Shown here piece after piece: positions 8,390 through 16,781 of a stretch of DNA of 64,000 nt (within the stretch, counting starts at the first letter, position 1; each line of letters begins with the position of its first letter). The stretch spans positions 310,001 to 374,000 of the forward strand of contig NZ_JAMTCG010000002.1 of the NCBI RefSeq assembly GCF_024171725.1. Direction: 5' to 3'. The notes beneath the pieces are model-generated. The model saw only the letters and a program-made list of their open reading frames with translations. It did no database searches and had not been told where the DNA came from. Origin of the DNA: Williamsia serinedens. Lineage in GTDB: Bacteria > Actinomycetota > Actinomycetes > Mycobacteriales > Mycobacteriaceae. The position numbers were made by a program, and so were the translations under genes.

Positions 8390-9136
8390 ATGCTCACCGC
8401 TCTCCTGATCAGCTTCGGCGTCGTCTTCGTCGCCGAGCTCGGCGACAAGTCGCAGCTGATGGCGATGACCTACGCGCTGCGCTACCGCTGGTGGGTCGTC
8501 CTCGCCGGCATCACCATCGCGACGACGGCCGTGCACGCCGTGTCCGTGGTCGTCGGCCACTTCCTGGGCCTGTCGATCCCGACCGATCTCATCTCGATCG
8601 TCGGCGGGCTGGCGATGCTCGTGTTCGCGATCTGGACCATCCGGGGCGACGAACTCGACGCGGACGAGCAGAGCAAGGCCTCGCGGACCGGGGCGTCGGT
8701 CCTGCTGGCCGTCATGTCGTCGTTCTTCCTCGCCGAACTGGGCGACAAGACGATGCTCGCCACGATCACCCTGTCGACCGACCACAACTGGCTCGGCGTG
8801 TGGATCGGGTCGACCGTCGGCATGGTCGTCGCCGACGCACTGGCCATCGTCGTGGGCATGGCCCTGGGCAAGAAGCTGCCCGAACGGACCATCTCACTCG
8901 GCGCGGCCGCACTGTTCCTGGTGTTCGCGGGATGGCTTCTGGCCGAAGGGATCACCGCAGCGCAGAGCACGCCGGTCACGATCGGGGCTCTGACCGCCGC
9001 TGCGGTCGTCGCGGCCGTCGGGACCCGCGTGGTGATCACCACCCGTCGCCGCCGGCGAGAGGCGGCACGACGGGCAGAGGATCAGCTGACGGGTGTCGGG
9101 AGTACTCGCAGCGACGACCGCGTCTCGCCTGCATAG
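8390..9136 (+). CDS. TMEM165/GDT1 (UPF0016) family cation transporter
   Basis: A 248-residue inner-membrane protein with about six or seven helices and the two hallmark ELGDK[S/T] motifs, at residues 16-21 and 116-121, that form the cation path. Bacterial members such as MneA/Mnx export Mn2+, and eukaryotic ones move Ca2+/Mn2+. Manganese export is the best guess, and the MnSOD gene nearby fits manganese handling. The C terminus is a basic cytosolic tail. The 3' end runs 55 nt into the convergent regulator gene at 9082-9615, so mRNA tails from the two genes are complementary. A 10-bp repeat (GGGTGCCCTA) occurs twice upstream, at 8293 and 8369. Confidence 0.9.
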   Translation: MLTALLISFGVVFVAELGDKSQLMAMTYALRYRWWVVLAGITIATTAVHAVSVVVGHFLGLSIPTDLISIVGGLAMLVFAIWTIRGDELDADEQSKASRTGASVLLAVMSSFFLAELGDKTMLATITLSTDHNWLGVWIGSTVGMVVADALAIVVGMALGKKLPERTISLGAAALFLVFAGWLLAEGITAAQSTPVTIGALTAAAVVAAVGTRVVITTRRRRREAARRAEDQLTGVGSTRSDDRVSPA

Positions 9137-9615
9137 GCCGTCGCCAGGTCTGCGAGATCCTCGGGTTCCGCGGACAGTCCCTGCTGGACCCGCAGCACCT
9201 TGATGAGTTCGCGGACGATCGTCACCGAGTCGCTCGGCAGCCCCGCCAGCATCAGCGCGGTGCGCTGGACGTCGGCGTCGGCCTGAAGCCGCAACAGGTC
9301 GATCTGGTCACGGGTGCGCTGCGCCGCGCGGTCCTCGAGGAAGTAGTGGACGTCGACGCCGAACGCCGCGGCGATGCCCTCGACGGTGCGGAACGACGGC
9401 GACTTGGCCTTCCCGGAGCGCAGCTGGCTCAGGTAGGACTCGCCGAGACGGAACCCGCGCTCGGTGGAACGGGCCGCGATGGCCTTCGCGCTGTACGCCC
9501 GGCCGTTCGGACCGGGAACCGTACGGAACAGCTCCTCGAGACGGCGTGCGAACAGGCCGGGCTCAGGACTCTCGGACTCGGCGATACGAGACGCCGATCG
9601 TGACTCCCCTGACAT
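9082..9615 (-). CDS. EspR-like XRE-family DNA-binding protein
   Basis: A 177-residue regulator with an N-terminal helix-turn-helix of the EspR type: a long first helix (FARRLEELFRTV), the insertion PNGRAYSAKAIA, and the YLSQLRSGKAKSPS recognition segment. A C-terminal helical dimerisation region follows (QTALMLAGLPSD-like, here QRTALMLAGLPSDSV). In M. tuberculosis EspR acts as a nucleoid-associated regulator of cell-wall and ESX genes. Here there is no ESX locus nearby, so the target is unknown. It starts at ATG 9615 after a GGGGGAGAAG ribosome site. The last 55 nt overlap the convergent TMEM165 gene. Confidence 0.82.
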   Translation of the reverse strand: MSGESRSASRIAESESPEPGLFARRLEELFRTVPGPNGRAYSAKAIAARSTERGFRLGESYLSQLRSGKAKSPSFRTVEGIAAAFGVDVHYFLEDRAAQRTRDQIDLLRLQADADVQRTALMLAGLPSDSVTIVRELIKVLRVQQGLSAEPEDLADLATAYAGETRSSLRVLPTPVS

Positions 9616-9812
9616 GGACTTCTCCCCCTGGATGTGCGCCTTGTGTGTCGACGGACACGGCGCATACCACTCGCCCGTCGCACAGGGACCGGGCCGACAC
9701 CTCCCCGCGTCGGACAGTCCCGTACCGGAAGAATAGACGACTGAGCACGCATGCGCTCCATCACGGATCGGTGTCGAACCAGTGATGTGGTACAGGTCCC
9801 AATCAGGCGGCG

Positions 9813-11564
9813 TCAGGGGTGGAGATCGTCACGGTGGGGGATGTCCTGCGCCGCACGGCCGTCGATCCACTCGCGCAGGACTTTGGTCGCCCACACGTCG
9901 TCTTCGTTGTACTGCAGGATCCGGTCCCGTGACGCGAGGTCCGGGACGGCACCCTCGAACCCGACGGCGAGCCGATACCACTCCATCGAGGCCTCGCCCC
10001 CGGCCTCCGGGTCACGCCAGTGGAATCCGGCGACGGGCGCGATCCGCTTGAGCCCCTTGCCCTGTGGGCAGACGAATTTCTCCCCCACCGCCTCGTAGAC
10101 GTCGACCCACTCCGGCGAGGTGATGAACGCGGTCACCTCGTCGACGGTCGGGATCCCGGGCATCGACGCGAACCGTCGGGCCGATCCCAGGAGCCATCGG
10201 TTCTCCGCCGACTGTGAATAGCAGTAGGCGGCGAAGGTCTTCCCCGCGGCGACGGCCGCGTCGCGACGGGCGATCAGCCATCCCCAGAACTCGGCGAACG
10301 ACCGCGCCTCGTCGAGCGTGGGCAACGGGTCCCAGGTGGCGAACGGGCGGTACTCGACCGGGACGGTCGGGTCGGTGCGGTCGGTGAGCAGCGTGCCCCA
10401 CAGATACGCGCCGTCCTCGCCGTGGCTCTCCATGTCCACGTCGACCTCGACGTCGGCGCGGGCGACGGTCGGGCGCTCCACCCGACGCACCAGCGGGACG
10501 CCGGCGAGCCAGGCACGCGCGACGGTCACCGCGTCGGACAGATCGCCACCCGGGAACTCGGCCGCCACCTCCGGCGGGGCGTCACCGCGGGCGAGATCGT
10601 CGACGGAGGTGAGCCCGGCCGCGCGCAGCACGGCGGTCTGGTTCCCGGTGGCGACCAGGCTGACGTCGTGCGCCGCCTCGAGTTCCGGCCCGCAGCGCAC
10701 CCACCACCGACAGCTGCGACACTCCCCGATCCGGCTCGGCGCGGTGGGCACTGTCCCGGTCGCGATCTCCCGTCGCAGGGCGAGGGTCGCGTCGTAGTCG
10801 GCGAGGGGATCGCGGGGCGGCTCGTCGGACCCCTGGGGGACGACGCCTGGCCGGAGCTCGTGCACGAGGATGCAGTCGGCGTCGAGACCGATGACGCCGG
10901 CGACACCCGCGCTGCTCGCGAGGCCGGCGTGCTGCAGCAGACGGGTCAGGTGGGCGACCCGCAGGACGTCCCGGCGGTGACGTCGCACCGACCGGGTGCG
11001 ATCGCGTCCCGGGGACCACCGGTCGAGCGGGGTGGTGACCGCGGTGCCGTCCGTGTCGCCGACGGTGATGCGGTGGTTCACCACGATCACCGGGACGTAT
11101 CCGTCGTCGACGTGCACCAGGGCCTCCGACGAACCGCGACGGCCTGCCACGCGGTCGTCCGGGAGCGTGGCGTCGAGGACCCACGGCACACCCCGTTCGC
11201 ACGCGGCGATCGTCGCCGCGACCCGCTGCGCCGCGGTGTCACCGCTCACGGTGACCACCGCGTCGGGTGTGGCCGCGTGCAGGTCGCGGATCGTCTGCGC
11301 GACGCGGCGTCGGTGCAGGGCCGCGGCCTCCTTGCGACGCGTCGCGGACGGGTCCTCGACGGGGATCTCCGTGTCGGCGGCGTCGACGTCGACCACGAGC
11401 CCGTTCACCACGACGGGGTCGTCGACGACTCCTGCGTCGAGGGCGAGGCGGTGCTCGCAGGCGTCGAGGGCGAGGCGGTGCTCGCAGCCGGCGAGGTCGC
11501 GGGCGGCCAGCATCGGGACGCGCGGGGCGGCGACCGATCCACCACCGTCACCCACGGAGTCCAC
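9813..11564 (-). CDS. TM0106-family RecB-like putative nuclease
   Basis: A 583-residue protein with a RecB-like nuclease region in the N-terminal half and a predicted RNase H-like/DEDD region in the C-terminal half (DVDMESHGEDGAYLWG, then LQYNEDDVWATKVL at the end). A Cys in CEHRLALDA near the N terminus plus the cluster CRSCRWWVRC resemble the four ligands of the Fe-S cluster in Cas4/AddB-type nucleases. I start it at GTG 11564, 6 nt after AGAGGG. The frame is open to 11690, but that segment is Arg-rich and runs toward the divergent gene. A perfect 9-residue tandem duplication contains the first cluster Cys. The biological role of the family is not established. Confidence 0.82.
   Translation of the reverse strand: MDSVGDGGGSVAAPRVPMLAARDLAGCEHRLALDACEHRLALDAGVVDDPVVVNGLVVDVDAADTEIPVEDPSATRRKEAAALHRRRVAQTIRDLHAATPDAVVTVSGDTAAQRVAATIAACERGVPWVLDATLPDDRVAGRRGSSEALVHVDDGYVPVIVVNHRITVGDTDGTAVTTPLDRWSPGRDRTRSVRRHRRDVLRVAHLTRLLQHAGLASSAGVAGVIGLDADCILVHELRPGVVPQGSDEPPRDPLADYDATLALRREIATGTVPTAPSRIGECRSCRWWVRCGPELEAAHDVSLVATGNQTAVLRAAGLTSVDDLARGDAPPEVAAEFPGGDLSDAVTVARAWLAGVPLVRRVERPTVARADVEVDVDMESHGEDGAYLWGTLLTDRTDPTVPVEYRPFATWDPLPTLDEARSFAEFWGWLIARRDAAVAAGKTFAAYCYSQSAENRWLLGSARRFASMPGIPTVDEVTAFITSPEWVDVYEAVGEKFVCPQGKGLKRIAPVAGFHWRDPEAGGEASMEWYRLAVGFEGAVPDLASRDRILQYNEDDVWATKVLREWIDGRAAQDIPHRDDLHP
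11434..11487. repeat. perfect 27-bp tandem duplication inside the nuclease gene
   Basis: Units 11434-11460 and 11461-11487 are identical over 27 bp. In the minus-strand gene they encode CEHRLALDA twice, in frame. The first Fe-S cysteine is therefore duplicated. Confidence 0.95.
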
Positions 11565-11711
11565 GTCCGTCCCTCTCCGTCCTGCCCGACCCCGGGCCTC
11601 GTCGCCGGTCGGGTGCGATCTTCTACCCTGGGACCGACAGCTGTCACCACCGCGTCCGCGCATCTCGTCTCGCGTCGCGTCGTGCACCACCGACCCCGGA
11701 GGTCATCCGAC

Positions 11712-12407
11712 ATGGGCCTGCTCACCCCCAGCCGTACCACGCGCGCCCAGCGACGTGCGCAGGCCAAGGCCCTGAAAGCCAAGGCGAAGCTGGAGGCGCG
11801 CCTCGACAGCCGCGGCCAGCGGCGGGAACGCGCGGCCCGACGTCGGCACGAGAAAAAGATCGTCCGCAAGCAGATCAAGGCGCAGCGCAAGTCCGACGAG
11901 ACCGCCGCGAAGATCGCCGCGGAGACCAACGCGGCCACGAAGAAGCTGGCGCAGTCCCGCATCGAGCTGGCGCAGAACGGCACGCGCCTGACCCCGCGCA
12001 AGGTGCGCCGCTACCTGTCCATCGCCAAGGTCGCCTCGCCGATCATCGTGCCGCTGGCCTACCGGGGTGCGACGTTGGCCCGCGAACAGCTCACCGTGTG
12101 GGAGGCCAACCGCGCCGGTGTGCCCGTCGACGAACTCGCCAAGTACAGCGGTCACGGTGCCGCGCTGTCGGCCCGGATCGCCGGGGCGGAGAAGTCGGTG
12201 TCGACGCTCGCCGGCACCCGCGACGCCGGCGCCGAGACCACGAAATTCGTCGGCGCGATGACCGATCGGCTGCGCGATCTCAGCGCCGCGGTCGCCGCCG
12301 CCGAGCACATGCCCGGGTCGCGCCGTCGCGCCGCCCACCAGGCCATCTCGCGCGAGCTGTCGGGAATCGAGAGCGACCTGCTCGCCCGTCTCGGGGTCCG
12401 CCCCTGA
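11712..12407 (+). CDS. DUF6474-like basic helical protein
   Basis: A 231-residue protein with a very basic, Ala/Lys/Arg-rich N-terminal half (about residues 8-90) predicted to form a long coiled coil. A compact C-terminal half follows with LTPRKVRRYLSIAKVASPII and a conserved-looking WEANRAGVPVDELAKYSGHG segment. It resembles a family restricted to Mycobacteriales (I believe DUF6474), of unknown function; the hydrophobic IAKVASPIIVPLAY stretch may touch the membrane. It starts at ATG 11712 behind a GGAGG ribosome site and is divergent from the nuclease gene. A gap of 53 nt separates it from the copper-type operon, which could be read from the same promoter. Confidence 0.8.
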   Translation: MGLLTPSRTTRAQRRAQAKALKAKAKLEARLDSRGQRRERAARRRHEKKIVRKQIKAQRKSDETAAKIAAETNAATKKLAQSRIELAQNGTRLTPRKVRRYLSIAKVASPIIVPLAYRGATLAREQLTVWEANRAGVPVDELAKYSGHGAALSARIAGAEKSVSTLAGTRDAGAETTKFVGAMTDRLRDLSAAVAAAEHMPGSRRRAAHQAISRELSGIESDLLARLGVRP

Positions 12408-12460
12408 CCGAGCGGGCACGGGGAGCCGTCGAGCTCGACAGGCGGGTCCGTGCCGGAGCC

Positions 12461-13057
12461 GTGACCCTCGTGGTGCCCACCCTCGGGTTGGCCGCGCACG
12501 GGGTCGCGTCGGGCTCGTTCCCTGGGGCGACGGGCATCGCGCTGTGTCTCTTCCTCGGTACGGTCACCGGCCTCGTCGTCGACGTCGCCTCCCGACTGCG
12601 TGGTCGCGGATGGTTGCCCCTGGTCGGGATCCTCACCGTCGCCCAGGGTCTCGCGCACCTCGCGTTGTCGGTGGGCCACGATCATCACGCGGACACCGCT
12701 CACGCCACGAACGGTCACACGATGACCGGGATGACCGGTGACGGCGGCATGTCGGCGGGCGGGGGCATGCTCGCCCACCATCTGCACGCCCTCATGACGC
12801 CGTGGTCGGCCGACGGCGCCGTCATGCTCCTGACCCACCTCGTCGCCGTCCCGCTGACCGCGGTCGTCATCGCTCTCGCCGCGGCCGTCACCGGTGTCGC
12901 GACCTCGGTCGTGGCCGCGCTGCGCGGACCCGGACCGCGACCGCAGCCCGTCGCCACCCCGCCGGTGGCCGTCACCGTCGTCGGCCGATGCCCCCGCGTC
13001 GACCGTGCAGCAGGCCCCGGCGTCCGCGGACCACCCGCACTCCTCGCCCCCGTCTGA
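12461..13057 (+). CDS. His/Met-rich integral membrane protein of the ycnI-copC operon
   Basis: A membrane protein of about 198 residues. The hydrophobic N-terminal part forms three helices. An external loop rich in His and Met (GHDHHADTAHATNGHTMTGM, continuing with GGMSAGGGMLAHHLHALM) follows, then further helices and a Pro/Arg-rich tail. Such loops commonly bind Cu(I)/Cu(II), and the genes directly downstream encode YcnI and CopC, so a role in copper handling is likely but inferred. No ATG is present. GTG 12461 with a GGAG site is my choice; a CTG overlapping the previous stop codon would add 19 residues. Confidence 0.72.
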   Translation: MTLVVPTLGLAAHGVASGSFPGATGIALCLFLGTVTGLVVDVASRLRGRGWLPLVGILTVAQGLAHLALSVGHDHHADTAHATNGHTMTGMTGDGGMSAGGGMLAHHLHALMTPWSADGAVMLLTHLVAVPLTAVVIALAAAVTGVATSVVAALRGPGPRPQPVATPPVAVTVVGRCPRVDRAAGPGVRGPPALLAPV

Positions 13058-13125
13058 TCGGCCCCGAGGCACTCCTCGGGGTCTCACCCGTGCGCGCAGC
13101 GCACACTGGACTGCGAGGAACAACC

Positions 13126-13755
13126 ATGAACACATCTCTGCGCACGATCGGTGCGGTCGCCGCGACGGCCGCCACCGTCGGTCTCGCCGGACTCGTCGCC
13201 CCCGGCGTCGCGTCGGCCCACGTGACCGCGAACGGCCCTGGTCTGGTCCAGGGCGGGTACGGCGTCATCACGTTCAACGTGCCGAACGAGACCGCCGACG
13301 GCGCGACCACGACGAAGGTGTCGGTGACACTGCCGAACCTCAAGTCGGCACGGCCCGAGGCCGTCCCGGGCTGGCAGGCCACCGTCGCGAAGAACGGCGA
13401 CGACGAGATCACCGGCGTGACCTGGCAGGTGCAGCCGGGTACGGCGGGCATCGCGGCCGGCGGCTTCCAGCGCTTCGCGCTCAGCGCCGGCCCGCTCCCG
13501 GAGAAGGACACCGTGAGCATGCCCGCTGTGCAGACCTACTCCGACGGTGAGGTCGTCGACTGGGATCAGCCGATGAACGCCGACGGGTCCGAGCCGGACC
13601 ACCCCGCGCCGGAGCTCACACTCGCCGCGGAGTCGTCGACCGACACGTCGTCGGATGCGTCCGACACCACCGCACGCTGGCTCGGCGGCGTCGGACTGGC
13701 CATCGGCGTCGTCGGCGTGGCGACCGCGGTGGTCGCCCTGAGGAGGAAGTCATGA
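13126..13755 (+). CDS. ycnI: YcnI family copper-binding protein (DUF1775)
   Basis: A 209-residue exported protein. The signal peptide ends GVASA, so His32 becomes the mature N terminus; in YcnI this His is a copper ligand in a histidine-brace-like site. The DUF1775 beta-sandwich spans about residues 32-170 (segments YGVITFNVPNET and GVTWQVQPG). A Ser/Thr/Asp-rich linker and one C-terminal transmembrane helix with an RRKS stop-transfer end follow. It starts at ATG 13126 with GAGGAA upstream. Its stop overlaps the copC start as ATGA. Known YcnI proteins act in copper homeostasis, probably as extracytoplasmic chaperones. Confidence 0.93.
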   Translation: MNTSLRTIGAVAATAATVGLAGLVAPGVASAHVTANGPGLVQGGYGVITFNVPNETADGATTTKVSVTLPNLKSARPEAVPGWQATVAKNGDDEITGVTWQVQPGTAGIAAGGFQRFALSAGPLPEKDTVSMPAVQTYSDGEVVDWDQPMNADGSEPDHPAPELTLAAESSTDTSSDASDTTARWLGGVGLAIGVVGVATAVVALRRKS

Positions 13756-14279
13756 CAGGTCTGCGCGCGTCCGTCGCAGGCGTCGTCGCGGCACTGCTCG
13801 TCGTCCTGACGACGCTGCTCGCGGGTCCGGCGTCGGCGCATTCGACACTGGTCTCGTCCGATCCCGCCAACGGGTCGAGCGTCGCGTCCGGTCCGAGCAG
13901 CGTGACGTTGACGTTCAACGAGGCGTTGCAGGACGCCTACGACGCGCTGACCGTGGTGGGACCGGACAACCGGTACTGGCAGTCCGACGAGAAGGCACGC
14001 GTGGAGGGCCCGCGGATCACCGTCGGGCTGCGTCCCCTCGGCCCGGTCGGTGAGTACCGCATCAACTACCGCGTCACCTCGGCCGACGGCCACCCGGTGA
14101 GCGGTCAGGTGCGGTTCACGCTGACCACGGCCGGGACGGGCACTCCCGGCGCCGAGGCGACCGCGTCGTCGTCGGACAACGGCGGCGTGACCTGGTGGCC
14201 CTACGCCGTCGGCGTGGTGGTCGTCGTGGCGCTGGGCGGAGGGGCGTTCCTGCTCCGCCGTCGCACCGCCGGGGTCTGA
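13752..14279 (+). CDS. copC: CopC-domain copper resistance protein
   Basis: A 175-residue exported CopC. The signal peptide is cleaved before His30 (PASA/HSTL). The Cu(II) ligands His30, Asp112 and His114 (SADGHPVSG) correspond to mature positions 1, 83 and 85, the canonical high-affinity Cu(II) site. No CopD domain is fused; a single C-terminal helix and an RRR stretch anchor it outside the membrane. It is translationally coupled to ycnI and probably receives or buffers periplasmic-side Cu(II). A strong bidirectional hairpin follows. Confidence 0.94.
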   Translation: MTGLRASVAGVVAALLVVLTTLLAGPASAHSTLVSSDPANGSSVASGPSSVTLTFNEALQDAYDALTVVGPDNRYWQSDEKARVEGPRITVGLRPLGPVGEYRINYRVTSADGHPVSGQVRFTLTTAGTGTPGAEATASSSDNGGVTWWPYAVGVVVVVALGGGAFLLRRRTAGV

Positions 14280-14284
14280 ACGAC

Positions 14285-14351
14285 ACAACCCTCACCGGAC
14301 AGCGCCGACGCGTGCACCCTGCATGCGCCGAGCTTCTCCGGTGAGGGTTGT
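14285..14351. terminator. bidirectional terminator-like hairpin
   Basis: Perfect 15-bp arms at 14285-14299 and 14337-14351 enclose a 37-nt loop between the convergent copC and the secreted-protein gene. The position fits a shared terminator for both strands. Confidence 0.65.
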
Positions 14352-14360
14352 GGACCCGAG

Positions 14361-14936
14361 TCAGCTCGGGCAGCTGACCGTGTAGTCCCAGCGGGTGTCG
14401 GTGCCTCCGTAGACCCGCACCAGGACAGAGTCCGCGGTGCCGGCAGGGATCGAGACGCGTACCGATCCGGTGCCCTGACCGGCGCGGTTGGCGTCGCCCA
14501 CGTACCCGGTGTCGTAGACCTGCCGACCCTGGTAGCTCACGACGATCCGGTCGGGGACGTCGTAGGTCTCGTAGGACAGCTGGAAGGTCGCGGGCCCGCG
14601 GCGCCCGAGCTTGTGGATCGTGTCGGTGATGCCGTCCTCGCCGGACTGGGTCGACGCGTTGCACTGCTGGACCTGCGGCGGGCCCGAGGGGCCGGCCAGC
14701 GGGCCCGACGACCCGAGACCGATCTGGTCGAGCAGTCCCGCGATCTGACCGAGCGCGCCACCGGTCGCGCGATCCGCCTGCGCGCTTCCCGAGTTCAGGG
14801 CGCCGACGATGTCGCTGCTGCCCGGTGGGTTCGGGGCAGGCGCCGCGGTCGCGGGCGCACCTGCGAGGGCGCACACCCCCGCCGCCACCGACATCGCGGC
14901 CACCGCCGCTCCGACCCGGAATCGCTTGTCTGTCAT
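14361..14936 (-). CDS. secreted protein with beta-sandwich-like C-terminal domain
   Basis: A 191-residue protein starting at ATG 14936 with GGAGCAGG upstream. A signal peptide of about 31 residues ends APATAAPAP. A Gly/Ser/Pro-rich low-complexity region follows, then a beta-rich domain (about residues 90-191) with two cysteines (VQQCNAST and the terminal TVSCPS) likely to form a disulfide. The sequence LSYETYDVPDRIVVSYQG with QVYDTGYVGD resembles small calcium- or carbohydrate-contacting beta-sandwich domains in exported proteins, but I cannot assign a function. Confidence 0.8.
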   Translation of the reverse strand: MTDKRFRVGAAVAAMSVAAGVCALAGAPATAAPAPNPPGSSDIVGALNSGSAQADRATGGALGQIAGLLDQIGLGSSGPLAGPSGPPQVQQCNASTQSGEDGITDTIHKLGRRGPATFQLSYETYDVPDRIVVSYQGRQVYDTGYVGDANRAGQGTGSVRVSIPAGTADSVLVRVYGGTDTRWDYTVSCPS

Positions 14937-15131
14937 GGATCCTGCTCCGTCCTCGTCGGGGCCCGGGAACAGGCCCACCCCGCGGACGGTAGGCAGGTCG
15001 CATGGTGGCCCCGCGTCGTCCGGATGGAGGATTCACGATCGGCAACCCCGCCACCACGGCACGTGATGCGCCGCCGTGGCGAAGTTGGTCCGAACAGACG
15101 TCGTCCGTTCAGTCGAGCAGCGACTCCCCGA

Positions 15132-16685
15132 TCAGCGACCCGGCAGGAAGCGGAGCAGCTTCATGGTCGCGGGGACCAGCTTCAGGAACAGCGACCGCGG
15201 GACACCGCGGATGCCGTCGATCCCGATGACGCGCTGCGCGGCGATCGTCTGCGGCTCGGTGTACTTGAGCAGGCCCTCGGTGCCGTGGCGACGGCCGACG
15301 CCGGAGATGCCCATGCCGCCCATCGGCGCGGCGGTGGAACCCCACGCGGCGGCGTAGCCCTCGTTGATGTTCACCGTGCCGACGTGCAGTTGGGCGCCGA
15401 TGGCCCGTGCCTCGGCGGTCGAGCCGGCGAAGATGCTGGCGTTCAGGCCGTACTCGGTGTCGTTGGCGAGCTTCACGGCCTCGTCGACGGAGTCGACCTC
15501 GTAGATCGAGACGAGCGGACCGAACGTCTCCGACCCGAAGCACTGCATCTGCTCGTTGACGTTCGACAGCACCGTCGGCGCGTAGAAGAACGGGCCGACC
15601 TCGTCGAGCTTCCGACCGCCGGCGAGGACGGTGGCGCCCTTCTCCACGGCGTCCTTCACGTGCGCGTCGACGGTGTCGACCTGGGCCTGCGACGCCAGCG
15701 ATCCCATGTCGGCGGAGAAGTCGTACACCGGGGCGACCTTCATGTTCGCGACGTGGTCGGCGAACTTGCGGGTGAACTCGGCGGAGATCGCCTTCTCGAC
15801 GTACAGCCGCTCGATCGAGATGCAGAGCTGGCCGGAGTTCGAGTAGCAGGCGCGGGCCGCGCCCTCGACCGCGCGGTCGATGTTGGCGTTCGCCGTCACG
15901 ATCATCGGGTTCTTGCCACCGAGCTCGGCGGAGAAGCCGATGAGACGACGACCGGCCTGGGCGGCCAACGTCGCGCCGGTCTGCGAGGAACCGGTGAACA
16001 TCAGGTAGTCCGCCGACTCGACGAGCGCGGTCCCGACGACCGTGCCCGGGCCCGGGACGACGGCGAACAGTTCGGGCTCCAGGCCCGCCTCGTAGAGCAG
16101 TTCGGCGACGGACAGCGCGCAGTACGGCGTCTGGCTGTCGGGCTTGATGACGACGGCGTTGCCGGCGATGAGCGCGGCCACCGCGTCCGACGCGGCGAGC
16201 GTCAGCGGGTAGTTCCACGGCGAGATGATGCCGATGACGCCCTTCGGCTGGTAGCGCACGCGGACATCCGTGGCGCCAGGGATCATGCCCTTCACACGGT
16301 GTGCCTTGAGCGTCTTGGGGCCGGTGGCCGCGTAGTGGCGCGCGGTCAGCGCGACGTCGACGACCTCCTCCTGGGCGTACGCCCGGGCCTTGCCTGTCTC
16401 GGCCTGTGCCATGTCCATCAGCTCGACGCGGCGGGCGAAGACCAGATCGGCGAACCGGGAGATCACCGCAGCGCGGTCGGCCGGCGTCCGCTCGGCCCAG
16501 CGCGCCTGCGCGGCGCGGGCGCGGTTCACCGCGAGCTGGAGATCCTCGGCGGTGCCGACCGGGATGGTGGTCATCTCCTCGCCGGTGAACGCCTCGAGCA
16601 CGGGCCGCGTCGGGCGGGTGTCGTGGCGGTCGATGGCGATCAGCTGACGCAGGCGGTCGAACGTCGCGCGATCAGGTCGGCCCAT
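15132..16685 (-). CDS. gabD2: succinic semialdehyde dehydrogenase GabD2
   Basis: Oxidises succinic semialdehyde to succinate with NAD(P)+, in the GABA shunt or the alternative 2-oxoglutarate route. The 517 residues align end to end, from memory, with mycobacterial GabD2 (Rv1731), including QPKGVIGIISPWNYPLTL. The general base is Glu254 (SAELGGKNP) and the catalytic Cys288 (GQLCISIERLY). I start it at ATG 16685, which has a GAGGAG site and matches the family N terminus; an upstream in-frame start at 16724 would place the operator-like palindrome next to the gene start. That palindrome (16718-16737) lies in the leader and suggests repression by a TetR-type protein. Confidence 0.93.
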   Translation of the reverse strand: MGRPDRATFDRLRQLIAIDRHDTRPTRPVLEAFTGEEMTTIPVGTAEDLQLAVNRARAAQARWAERTPADRAAVISRFADLVFARRVELMDMAQAETGKARAYAQEEVVDVALTARHYAATGPKTLKAHRVKGMIPGATDVRVRYQPKGVIGIISPWNYPLTLAASDAVAALIAGNAVVIKPDSQTPYCALSVAELLYEAGLEPELFAVVPGPGTVVGTALVESADYLMFTGSSQTGATLAAQAGRRLIGFSAELGGKNPMIVTANANIDRAVEGAARACYSNSGQLCISIERLYVEKAISAEFTRKFADHVANMKVAPVYDFSADMGSLASQAQVDTVDAHVKDAVEKGATVLAGGRKLDEVGPFFYAPTVLSNVNEQMQCFGSETFGPLVSIYEVDSVDEAVKLANDTEYGLNASIFAGSTAEARAIGAQLHVGTVNINEGYAAAWGSTAAPMGGMGISGVGRRHGTEGLLKYTEPQTIAAQRVIGIDGIRGVPRSLFLKLVPATMKLLRFLPGR

Positions 16686-16717
16686 CAGGGAACTCCTCGT
16701 CGAGACGGGGTGCGCAT

Positions 16718-16737
16718 CTGACAATGCGCGTTGTCAG
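16718..16737. promoter_or_regulatory. operator-like palindrome in the gabD2 leader
   Basis: CTGACAA (16718-16724) and TTGTCAG (16731-16737) are perfect inverted arms around the 6-nt centre TGCGCG. The size and symmetry are typical of TetR-family operators. No regulator gene lies next to it. Confidence 0.5.
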
Positions 16738-16781
16738 TCGACCAGTGTAGGCGCAATCCCGCCGGGGCGAAAAGGGTCGGG

